Assembly: GCF_000717335.1 (NCBI RefSeq)
Contig: NZ_JNYZ01000042.1
Span: 22,069 to 86,068 of the forward strand
DNA from: Amycolatopsis jejuensis
GTDB taxonomy: Bacteria; Actinomycetota; Actinomycetes; Mycobacteriales; Pseudonocardiaceae
DNA: 64,000 bases
Direction: 5' to 3'
The number at the start of each line of letters is the position of its first letter. Within the stretch, counting starts at the first letter, position 1. This document shows positions 47,955 to 55,614 of the stretch, piece after piece. Below the pieces are notes generated by a model, which was not told the DNA's origin, did not search any database, and worked only from the letters and a program-made list of their open reading frames with translations. Made by a program: the position numbers and the translations under genes.

Positions 47955-48584
47955 GTGTGGGACGTGGGCATCACTGTGGGATTCGACCTCGACATGACAC
48001 TGATCGACCCGCGGCCGGGCATGGTCGCGGCAATGAACGCACTGGGAAAGGAGTCCGGACTGGCGTTCGACGGAGAGGCGTTCGCGGCGAACCTGGGGCC
48101 GCCGCTCGACCAGGCGTTACGTGGGTTCGAGGCGCCGGAGGAGCGGATCCCGGGTCTGATCGGACGGTTCCGGGAGCTGTACCCGGAACTGGTCGTGCCG
48201 AGCACGGTCGCGCTGCCGGGCGCGGCGGAGGCATTGCGCGCGGTCCGCGCGGCAGGCGGGCGAACGCTGGTGGTCACGGGAAAGTACGCACCGAACGCGC
48301 AACTGCACGTCGACGCACTGGGCCTGGAGGTCGACGACCTGGTTGGCGAACTGTGGTCCACACAAAAGGCGGAAGCCCTGCTGGCCCACGACGCGCGCGC
48401 GTATGTGGGCGACCACCTTGGCGACGTCGAGGGCGCCCGCGCGGCAGGCGCGCTGTCGGTGGGCGTGGCCACGGGACCTTGTTCACGGGAGGAGCTGAGC
48501 ACCGCAGGGGCGGACGTGGTGTTCGACTCCCTGGCGGAGTTCCCGGAGTGGTTCGCGACGACCTTCGTGGGGACGGCGGTGTGA
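47955..48584 (+). CDS. HAD family hydrolase (phosphoglycolate phosphatase-like)
   Basis: About 209 residues. GTG 47955 has GGGGACGG upstream; TTG 47934 would be seven residues longer. HAD motifs: I FDLDMTLIDP, II TLVVTGKYA, III the Lys in STQKAEAL, IV YVGDHLGDVEGARAAGALSV. The small helical cap (RPGMVAAMNALGKESGLAFD onward) is that of phosphoglycolate phosphatase or beta-phosphoglucomutase-like enzymes. Substrate unknown. It is divergent from tetR and might share the palindromic control region. Confidence 0.87.
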   Translation: MWDVGITVGFDLDMTLIDPRPGMVAAMNALGKESGLAFDGEAFAANLGPPLDQALRGFEAPEERIPGLIGRFRELYPELVVPSTVALPGAAEALRAVRAAGGRTLVVTGKYAPNAQLHVDALGLEVDDLVGELWSTQKAEALLAHDARAYVGDHLGDVEGARAAGALSVGVATGPCSREELSTAGADVVFDSLAEFPEWFATTFVGTAV

Positions 48585-49147
48585 CTGGGGCGGGTGGTTG
48601 AGAGCTGACCATTTCGGGACGGCTGGGGCGGGCCTGGCCGGGTCAGCATCGGCTGGTGTCGGGCGGCCTTCGCCGGAGTCAGCTTGGCTGGTGTCGGGCG
48701 GGTCTGGCTGGGGTGGGTTCTGCGGGTGTCGGGCGGGCCTGGCCTGGGCCAGTTCGCCTGGTGCGGGCCTGGCCGGAGTCAGCTCGGCCGATGCTGGGCG
48801 GGCCTGGCTGGGGTCAGTCCGGCCGATGCTGGGCGGGCCTGGCTGGGGCCGGTTCGCCTGGTGCGGGCCTGGCTGGGGTCGGTTCGGCGGGTGTCGGGCC
48901 TGGCCGGGGTTGGGCTGGCCAGTTCGGCGCGGCCGGAGGCTGGGTCGAGTGCGTTGGGCCAAACCAACCCGGCAGGGCGGGCCAGCACTGGGCTGAAGTT
49001 GGGCTCGGCTGGTGTCGACCGGGCCGGTCTGGGTGAGCTGGGGCCAGGTCGACCGGAGCAGGGTGTGCCGGGCCTGAGCTGGCGGGCTGGGCCAGCCCGG
49101 GCCGAGCCGGAACTACTTCCGCAGGCCGATCCGGTGCAGTCCCGTCC
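48585..49147. repeat. Degenerate GC-rich repeat region, no gene
   Basis: More than 500 bases built from variants of GGGCGGGCCTGGCTGGGGTC and GGTTCGGCGGGTGTCGGG, in irregular spacing of about 20-45 bases. All frames give Pro/Ala/Arg or Gly/Trp/Ala low-complexity text; no ribosome binding site precedes them. I regard it as noncoding, expanded intergenic DNA. Confidence 0.6.
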
Positions 49148-49307
49148 GGGGTGGCGTCCACCTACCCGAGGTGGCCCACCCTTTCCGGGTGGCGTCCACC
49201 TATTCGCGGTGGCGCCCACCTTTCCGGGTGGCGTTCACCCATCCGGAAAGGCGTCCACCCATCCAGAAAGGCGTCCACCCATCCAGAACGGCTTCCACCC
49301 GGCACAA
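49148..49307. repeat. Tandem array of about eight 20-bp units
   Basis: Units such as GGGTGGCGTCCACCTATTCG, AAAGGCGTCCACCCATCCAG (twice in a row, exact) and variants follow each other up to nine bases before the stop of the small membrane protein gene. Each unit holds a short self-complementary GGTGG...CCACC, so the RNA could form a series of small hairpins. Confidence 0.65.
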
Positions 49308-49315
49308 AGCGCAGG

Positions 49316-49543
49316 TCAGCCGTGTTTCCCGGCTCGGGCTTCCTGGATCAGGGCGATCAGGCCGAGCAGCAGGCCCAGCGGCGTGATCACTCCGGCGGCC
49401 GCGCTGAGCCACACCGGCAGGTTCTCCAGGCCGGCGGCGAACATCACGAACACCGCCGCCACCGCGAGCATGCCGATGGCGAACAGGCCGATGCCGATCC
49501 GCATGAGGATCGGTTTGCCGGTCTGCTTCGCTGCGTTTTCCAT
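49316..49543 (-). CDS. Small two-helix membrane protein, 75 residues
   Basis: ATG 49543 starts MENAAKQTGKPILMRIGIGL. Two hydrophobic helices (about 12-38 and 44-66: IGLFAIGMLAVAAVFVMFAA and LSAAAGVITPLGLLLGLIAL) and a short basic tail (QEARAGKHG). The hydrophobic pattern persists through the whole frame, unlike the surrounding noncoding repeats, which supports a real gene. Function unknown. It is divergent from the cold-shock gene. Confidence 0.72.
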   Translation of the reverse strand: MENAAKQTGKPILMRIGIGLFAIGMLAVAAVFVMFAAGLENLPVWLSAAAGVITPLGLLLGLIALIQEARAGKHG

Positions 49544-49674
49544 GGCGCCGAGCGTAACGGCAGTATCCGCTTCTCCCCAGCGGCTGTGGCGAGATACGCT
49601 TGACGGACGCGCGCCTCGGGTTCGCCCGGGGCGCGTTCGTCGTGACCTGCACAGCAGAAGGACTGGTGAGGGAA

Positions 49675-50061
49675 GTGCCGACCGGCAAGGTCAAGTGGTA
49701 CGACGCGGAGAAGGGGTTCGGCTTCGTCACTCAGGACGGCGGCGCCGACGTCTACATCCGCAAGGCCGCGCTGCCGCAGGGCGTCGAGGGGCTCAAAGCC
49801 GGGCAGCGCCTCGAATTCGGCGTCGCCGACGGGCGGCGCGGGCCGCAGGCGCTCTCCGTCCGGCTGCTGGACCCGCCGCCGTCGGTTGCCGAAGCGCGCC
49901 GTCGGCCGGCGGAGGAGCTGCACGGCCTCATCGAGGACATGATCAAGCTGCTGGAGCTCAAGGTCCAGCCGGACCTGCGCCGCAATCGCTACCCGGATCG
50001 CAAGCACACCAAGCAGATCGCGGAGATCATGCGGGCGGTCGCCCGTGACCTCGACCCGTGA
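49675..50061 (+). CDS. Cold-shock domain protein with C-terminal extension
   Basis: A 128-residue protein. GTG 49675 gives the conserved start [18 protein letters not shown], matching mycobacterial CspB (Rv0871) which begins MPTGKVKWY. Residues 1-65 are the OB-fold cold-shock domain with an RNP1-like KGFGFV and an RNP2-like DVYIRKAAL (the aromatic positions are partly replaced). The extension of about 60 residues ([40 protein letters not shown]) is shared with the mycobacterial protein. Probable RNA-binding protein; cold inducibility is not shown. Confidence 0.88.
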   Translation: MPTGKVKWYDAEKGFGFVTQDGGADVYIRKAALPQGVEGLKAGQRLEFGVADGRRGPQALSVRLLDPPPSVAEARRRPAEELHGLIEDMIKLLELKVQPDLRRNRYPDRKHTKQIAEIMRAVARDLDP

Positions 50062-50125
50062 TCCGGGGGGCAAAACGGGGAGAACGCCGACGAGCCGCGT
50101 AACCGAGTGACCCCAGACAGACCTG

Positions 50126-50602
50126 TCAAGCAGGCTGTACCTGCAACGACCACAGTGCGGTCGTGACGGGTTCTGCGTCGTTCGGGTCGCCGGTGCGGCT
50201 GATCACCGACGCCTGGGCGATTTCGACGACCACGATCTGGTCGTCCTTCGCGGGCGGGGTCGCCGTGAACGCGTAGCGGTCGCCGGAGGTGATGATCTCC
50301 TCCTTGAGCGGCTGGGGTTCTCCCTTGCCGTTCACGTACTGCACGGTGACCTTCCACGGTGTTTCCGCGATCGCCTTCGGCACCGAGATCTGCACCGACC
50401 GTCCCGGGCGCATCTTGAGCTTGCCTGCCGCGCGCGGGTCGGCCGAGCAGATGCCCGTCTTGATGTCGCAGTTCGTGATGGGGGAGACGCTGATCGTGTG
50501 CCCGTCGCCGTAGAACGTCACCTCCGCCGGGCCCGGCGCGGAGCAGCCGGCCACGGCGAAACCACCGGCCGCGAGCACGGCCACCACCCGGGAACGTCGC
50601 AT
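50126..50602 (-). CDS. DUF2771 lipoprotein
   Basis: A 158-residue lipoprotein: MRRSRVVAVLAAGGFAVAGC has lipobox VAGC. The mature domain is beta-rich with two cysteines (ITNCDIKTGICSADPRAAGK) and VKVTVQ-type strands (WKVTVQYVNGKGEPQPLKEE). It matches the DUF2771 family, recalled as Rv0875c, which in mycobacteria also sits next to the MFS gene Rv0876c. Function unknown. It lies nine bases after the MFS stop on the same strand and is probably co-transcribed. Confidence 0.83.
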   Translation of the reverse strand: MRRSRVVAVLAAGGFAVAGCSAPGPAEVTFYGDGHTISVSPITNCDIKTGICSADPRAAGKLKMRPGRSVQISVPKAIAETPWKVTVQYVNGKGEPQPLKEEIITSGDRYAFTATPPAKDDQIVVVEIAQASVISRTGDPNDAEPVTTALWSLQVQPA

Positions 50603-50611
50603 GGCCCGAGG

Positions 50612-52672
50612 TTACCGGCGGCCCCGGTCCGCACCCTGGGCGGGGAAGCTGCCGGTCGGCTCCGGGCGGAGCGGGCGGTCGCCGCCGAGGCCAGGGACGA
50701 GCGAACCGCCGCGGCGGACCAGGTACGTCTGCGCCAGCCCGATCGCCAGCAGCACCGTGACCACCAGGAACCCGATCCAGTACGTCGGCGGCAGCAGCAG
50801 TCCGACCGCACCGCCGAAGCACCACGACATCTGCAGCACCGTCTCCGAACGCCCGAACGCCGACGCCCGCGACCGTTCCGGCAGATCCTCCTGGATCACC
50901 GCGTCGAGGCTGATCTTCGCCAACGCACTCGCTGTCGCACCGACCAGGCCGACGATCGCGGCGGTCGCGAGGCCCGGCAGCAACGTCGCGACCAGCGTCG
51001 TGACGACACAGGCCGCCACGCACGCCACGACCACCTGGTCCGGCGACCCGAAATGCAGCCGTGAACCGAGTGCGTTCCCGACGAACCCGCCTGCCCCGGC
51101 CGCCGCGCCGATCACGCCGAGCAGCAGCAACTGAGTGAACGGACTGTGGCCGGATCCTTCGGTCTGCGCCTTCACCGCGAAGGCCGCGAACATCATCAGG
51201 AAACCGGTGAGCACCCGTACGGAACCGTTGCCCCACAAGGCAACCACGATGTGCCGTCCCATCGGCTGCCGACGCCGCTTCTGTTTCGCCTCCGGGTGGG
51301 CGGACAGGGACGTCGGAACTTCGCCCTCGGTCACCTCGACCCACGACGGAATCCGCATCGACTGCACTGCCGCCGCAACGCAGATCGCAGCGGTGAACCA
51401 CAACGCACCCGCCGACCCGGTCAGGCTGTTCACGCCGCTCGCGAGCGCACCGAACACCCCGGCCGAGACGAGGCCGAACACGGTGATCCGCGCGTTCGTC
51501 TTCGACAGCGTGATCTCCGGCGGCACCACCCGCGGGGTGACGGCTGCCTTCAGCACCGTGAACGACTTCGACAGCACCATCATGCCGAGCGCCGCCGGGT
51601 ACAGCAGCCAGTCGTCGAAGTGCAACGCCATCACCACGGCCATCAGGCCCTGGCCGACCGACGCCACGCACATCGCGAGCCGCCGGCCACGCTGGATCCG
51701 GTCCAGCGCCGGGCCGATCACCGGCGCGACGAGCGCGAACGGCGCGATCGTGATCAGCAGGTACAGCGCGACTTTGCCCTTGCTCTCCCCGCTCGTGGCG
51801 GCGAAGAACAGGGTGTTGGCCAGTGCGATCGCCATCGCGGCGTCGCTGGCGTAGTTGAGCATCACCGCGTACATCAGCGAGGTGAGACCGGACTTGTCCG
51901 CGCCGTCGGCCTTCGTGGCGCGCTGGAATGCGCCGATCGCCTGCCCGCTCAGCTGACGGCTGCGCAACGCGGCGACCCGCGTGACCGTGAGTTTCTTCGG
52001 CAGCTTCGGGATCGACCCGGCGCCGGGCACGGCGGTGGTGTGCAGCGCCTCGTCCTGCTCGCCGTCGACCCGCGGCTCACCCGCGTAGCCGCCGGTGTCG
52101 TAGTGCTCGTAACCCGCGCTGCCGGAACGGTCGTCGTATGGCCGCGGATGCACCGGCTCGGTGCGGTGCTCGCGCGGCGGGTACGGACGGGCGCCCCGCG
52201 GAGGCGGCGGACGGTGCCCCATCGGGACGGCTCCGGTCGGCGCTTCGTCGGCGTTCGCCTGGTACGGGGGCGCGTTGTCGTAGAAGGGGCTTCGCGGCTG
52301 GGGGTGTCCGCGGGGCGGCTCCGGCGGGATGTTCTCCGGCCGCGCCCGGGGTGGTTCTGGAGCGCGCCGTGGCTCGGCGGAGTGTTCGGGCCGGGCCCGA
52401 GGCGGCTCGGGTGGGATGCGTTCGGGACGCGCGCGGGGCGGCTCCGGCGGGACGTTCTCAGGACGCGCACGGGGAGGTTCGGCCGCGTACTCCGGCGGCA
52501 CCTGGCGGGTGTGCTGGTCGACGGCGTGGTCCATCCGGGTCGCGTCGCGCCATGGCCGGGCCTGCGCGGCACTCGGCTCGGGAGTCCAGCGGCGCTTCTT
52601 CCGCCCACGGCCTTTGCCCGACTGCCCGCCGAGGGGGTTGTCGGAGTCGGACCGCGAACCGAAGAGTGCCAC
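50612..52672 (-). CDS. MFS transporter with long repeat-rich cytoplasmic N-terminus
   Basis: A 686-residue protein, GTG 52672 with AGGA seven bases upstream. The first 230 residues are hydrophilic and built on repeats of EPPRARPEN/ERIP/EHSA type, then PPPPRGARPYPPREHR and Tyr/Gly-rich text. The rest has about 12 transmembrane helices (LMYAVMLNYASDAAMAIALA, LYLLITIAPFALVAPVIGPA, the DRxxRGRR-like loop DRIQRGRRLA). Rv0876c is its mycobacterial counterpart by position. Substrate unknown. The N-terminal extension is far longer than in ordinary MFS proteins. Confidence 0.88.
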   Translation of the reverse strand: MALFGSRSDSDNPLGGQSGKGRGRKKRRWTPEPSAAQARPWRDATRMDHAVDQHTRQVPPEYAAEPPRARPENVPPEPPRARPERIPPEPPRARPEHSAEPRRAPEPPRARPENIPPEPPRGHPQPRSPFYDNAPPYQANADEAPTGAVPMGHRPPPPRGARPYPPREHRTEPVHPRPYDDRSGSAGYEHYDTGGYAGEPRVDGEQDEALHTTAVPGAGSIPKLPKKLTVTRVAALRSRQLSGQAIGAFQRATKADGADKSGLTSLMYAVMLNYASDAAMAIALANTLFFAATSGESKGKVALYLLITIAPFALVAPVIGPALDRIQRGRRLAMCVASVGQGLMAVVMALHFDDWLLYPAALGMMVLSKSFTVLKAAVTPRVVPPEITLSKTNARITVFGLVSAGVFGALASGVNSLTGSAGALWFTAAICVAAAVQSMRIPSWVEVTEGEVPTSLSAHPEAKQKRRRQPMGRHIVVALWGNGSVRVLTGFLMMFAAFAVKAQTEGSGHSPFTQLLLLGVIGAAAGAGGFVGNALGSRLHFGSPDQVVVACVAACVVTTLVATLLPGLATAAIVGLVGATASALAKISLDAVIQEDLPERSRASAFGRSETVLQMSWCFGGAVGLLLPPTYWIGFLVVTVLLAIGLAQTYLVRRGGSLVPGLGGDRPLRPEPTGSFPAQGADRGRR

Positions 52673-52710
52673 GGTTCAATCCTGCCTCATGCGGGTCACG
52701 TCCCGCCCGC

Positions 52711-53487
52711 TCACGTGCCGGTTCTCTGATTTTCGGGGACGAACTTCACGCGGAACGACGACGGCCACAGCTTTCCGGTCAGCAGGAACTCGTCCGTACC
52801 GGGGATCGCGGCGATGCCGTTGAGCACGTCTTCGCCGGGGCGGACCGGGGTGCGGAGGCGGCTCGCGTCGATGCGGGCGGTGACGTTTCCGGTGTTCGCG
52901 TCGATGCGCAGGATGGTGCCGGTCTGCCACACGTTCGCGTACACCGTGTCACCGACGCACTCCAGCTCATTCAGCTGATCCACGCCGACGTCGACGGAAC
53001 CTGTCTCCGCAAACGTTTGCGAGTTACGGAAAGTGAGCTTGGATGACCCATTGCTCATCACGAGCCGTCCGCTGGGTTGGTGGCACAAACCCCAGCCCTC
53101 GCCGTCGTAGCGGACTCGGCGCAGCTCGTGCAGCGTGGTGGAGTCGCGTTCGATGGCGACGCCGTCGCGCCAGGTCAGCTGCCACAACTTGGGCCCGAGC
53201 ACGGTGATGCCTTCGGCGAAGAGCGGCGCCGGGACCGCCACTCGCCGCTCCGGCGGACCTGCGGTGATCGCCGACTGTCCTTCGAGGCCGCGGCTCTCGT
53301 ACAGCGTCGTGCCGGAGTATTCGAGCCCTTCGGTGAAGGCGGATGCATCGTGCGGTAGCTCCTCGATCACCTGGACGGTGAGCTGTTCGGACCCGGGTGG
53401 TGTCGCTGCCGGGGTACCTGCTGGTGTTGCTGCGCAGCCGCCGAGCAGGGCGGCGGTCAGCAGCGGCCAGATGATCAGGGTTCGCAC
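52711..53487 (-). CDS. Glutaminyl-peptide cyclotransferase (bacterial/plant type), lipoprotein
   Basis: A 258-residue exported beta-propeller enzyme forming N-terminal pyroglutamate. GTG 53487 gives VRTLIIWPLLTAALLGGC with lipobox LGGC. Family signatures: LPHDASAFTEGLEYSGTTLY, ESRGLEGQSAI, NELECVGDTVYANVWQTGTI, LRIDANTGNVTARIDAS and VLNGIAAIPGTDEFLLTGKL followed by WPSSFRVKF. The start is somewhat uncertain because the ribosome binding site is weak. It is divergent from the DUF3027 gene. Confidence 0.88.
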   Translation of the reverse strand: MRTLIIWPLLTAALLGGCAATPAGTPAATPPGSEQLTVQVIEELPHDASAFTEGLEYSGTTLYESRGLEGQSAITAGPPERRVAVPAPLFAEGITVLGPKLWQLTWRDGVAIERDSTTLHELRRVRYDGEGWGLCHQPSGRLVMSNGSSKLTFRNSQTFAETGSVDVGVDQLNELECVGDTVYANVWQTGTILRIDANTGNVTARIDASRLRTPVRPGEDVLNGIAAIPGTDEFLLTGKLWPSSFRVKFVPENQRTGT

Positions 53488-53538
53488 GAGGAACAGCCTG
53501 GCACGGGCGGCGCGGATGCGTGCGGCACAATTGGGGAC

Positions 53539-55614
53539 ATGACGCTGCTGTTGACCCTGGACGACGGCTCTCTCCACCGGAAGCTCGCGGACGCCGTGGA
53601 CGCCGCGCGGGAGGCCGTGCTGGCGGATGCGCCGGCCGAACAGGTCGGCGAGCACGTCGGCGTGGAGCGCGAGGACGCCGTGTCGGCGAGTCACCTGTTC
53701 GAGGCCGCGGTACCCGGATATCGCGGGTGGCGCTGGTCGGTCACGGTCGCGGTGGCGGGTCCGGACGAACCGGTCACGGTGAGTGAGCTGGCGCTGCAGC
53801 CAGGCCCGGAAGCGCTGGTGGCGCCGGTGTGGGTGCCGTGGGAGAAGCGGGTCCGGGCAGGTGATCTCGGTGTCGGAGACCTCTTCCCGGCGGACAAGGA
53901 CGACCCGCGGCTCACGCCCGCGTACCTCCAATCGGATGACCCGGCAGTCGAGGAAGTCGCGCACGAGGCAGGTCTGGGCCGGGCGCAGGTGCTGTCGCGC
54001 TACGGCCGCACCGACGCAGCGACCCGCTGGCACGGCGGCGAGTTCGGCCCACGCTCGGACATGGCCCGAAGCGCCCCGGCAACCTGCGGGACCTGCGGTT
54101 TCTTCATCCCGCTCGCCGGCTCACTGCGCGGCGCGTTCGGCGCGTGCACGAACGACATCGCCCCGGCAGACGGCCACGTCGTCAACGTCGAGTACGGCTG
54201 CGGGGCGCATTCGGAGGTCCGCGTCGAGGTGACGTCGTCGGTCCCGGTGGCGGAACTGGTGTACGACGATTCGCTGATCGACTTCGTGCCGTTGGCCGGT
54301 GGGGTTTCTCGGGCTCCGGTGGCTGGAGTGGCTCCGGTGGCTCCTGTGGCGGGGGTGGCGGATCTGGGTTTGGTGGAAGACGCGGCCGAGGCGGCGGCGG
54401 AGGAAACGGCGACCGCGACGGCGGTGGAGGCGGAAGCCGCCGCGGAAGTCGCGGTGGGGGAAACGACGGCTGAGCTTGGCGAGGCTGGCGGGCTCGGTGG
54501 GGTTGCCGGGGTTGCCGGGCACGGTGGGGTTGCCGGGGTTGGCGAGCGCGGTGGGGTTACCGGGGTTGCCGGGGTTGCCGGGGTTGCCGAGCACGGTGGG
54601 GTTACCGGGGTTGCTGCTTCCGCGGCGGGCGGGGTGACCGATCCTGCTGATGCTCCGGAGCCGCCCGGGGATGTCGAGGCTGCTGCGGCGCCGGTTGCTG
54701 AGGATGCACTGGTGGGTGACCGCCCGCTGGGTGGCGAGATCGGCAGCGTGACGCCGGTTGCTGCTGTGGCAATGGGTGCTGACGTGGCAACGGGTGCTGA
54801 CGTGGCAATGGGTGCTGACGTGGCGGGGGCTGCTGATGCGGCACCGGTGGGTGATGGTCCGCGCAATGGTGACGGTGAGCCAGTCGGCAGTGATGCGACG
54901 CAGGTGGCCGATGCGACGGCGGGTGCTGACGTGGCATCGGTGGGTGACCTCGCGGAGCCGACTGATGTGTTTGAAGCGCCGGAGGTGACTGATGCGGCGG
55001 TGGGCGCTGACGTGGCGGAAGCGCCGGAGGTGGCTGGTGCGGCGCGAGTGGATGACGTGACGCCCGTTGCTGTCGAGGCGGACGTGGCTGAGGCGGCGGA
55101 CGCTGCTGACGTGGCTGATGTCGTGGATGCTGCGGAAGCGGCGCCCGCGGGTGACGTGGCGGAGCAGGTCGACGCGGAGAGTGGTGCTGGAGTTGCGGCT
55201 TCCGGAGCGGGGCCGGTCGACCAGGCTGCCGCTGGTGGAGAGGGCGCTTCGCAGTCGCTGGATGAGTCGGCTGAGGTGCGGACCGGGGTCGAATCGGGTG
55301 GGGTGCAGGCTGGCGTGCAGCTGGATGAGGGGCAAACAGCCGCGCAAGCCCAGCCGCAAGCTCAGCCCCAACCCGACCTTGACCCACAGACTGCCCCGCA
55401 ATCCGACCTGCAAGCGGCTGCGCAACCCGAGCCGCAAGCCCAACCGCAGGCAGCTCCGCGAACCCAACCGCAATCCGATCCGCAAACCCACGCGCAGGCA
55501 GCTCCGCGAAACGACTCGCCAACCCAGGCGCAGGAGGATTCTCCTGTCGAAAGCACCGACCCGGCTGGGGATGCTCAGCCTGGGTGGGGCGGCGGGAGTG
55601 GCGTCGTTCGGTGA
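53539..55614 (+). CDS. DUF3027 protein with a long low-complexity C-terminal tail
   Basis: A 691-residue protein. Residues 1-250 are the conserved DUF3027 domain (Rv0877-like by position): HLFEAAVPGYRGWRWSVTVA, VWVPWEKRVRAGDLGVGDLF, and a probable zinc site with CGTCGFF, GACTNDI and GCGAHSEV. The remaining 440 residues are simple sequence: GVAGVAGHGG-type repeats, then ADVA/GADVA repeats, then QAQPQPDLDPQ-type Gln/Pro repeats. Typical homologues are 250-350 residues long. The stop overlaps the next gene by four bases (GTGA), so it is coupled to the HSP90-like protein. Confidence 0.85.
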   Translation: MTLLLTLDDGSLHRKLADAVDAAREAVLADAPAEQVGEHVGVEREDAVSASHLFEAAVPGYRGWRWSVTVAVAGPDEPVTVSELALQPGPEALVAPVWVPWEKRVRAGDLGVGDLFPADKDDPRLTPAYLQSDDPAVEEVAHEAGLGRAQVLSRYGRTDAATRWHGGEFGPRSDMARSAPATCGTCGFFIPLAGSLRGAFGACTNDIAPADGHVVNVEYGCGAHSEVRVEVTSSVPVAELVYDDSLIDFVPLAGGVSRAPVAGVAPVAPVAGVADLGLVEDAAEAAAEETATATAVEAEAAAEVAVGETTAELGEAGGLGGVAGVAGHGGVAGVGERGGVTGVAGVAGVAEHGGVTGVAASAAGGVTDPADAPEPPGDVEAAAAPVAEDALVGDRPLGGEIGSVTPVAAVAMGADVATGADVAMGADVAGAADAAPVGDGPRNGDGEPVGSDATQVADATAGADVASVGDLAEPTDVFEAPEVTDAAVGADVAEAPEVAGAARVDDVTPVAVEADVAEAADAADVADVVDAAEAAPAGDVAEQVDAESGAGVAASGAGPVDQAAAGGEGASQSLDESAEVRTGVESGGVQAGVQLDEGQTAAQAQPQAQPQPDLDPQTAPQSDLQAAAQPEPQAQPQAAPRTQPQSDPQTHAQAAPRNDSPTQAQEDSPVESTDPAGDAQPGWGGGSGVVR

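Noticed and set aside
48598..49600. Several overlapping open frames in the repeat region
   Set aside because: All are simple-sequence text arising from degenerate DNA repeats; no ribosome binding site or conserved pattern.
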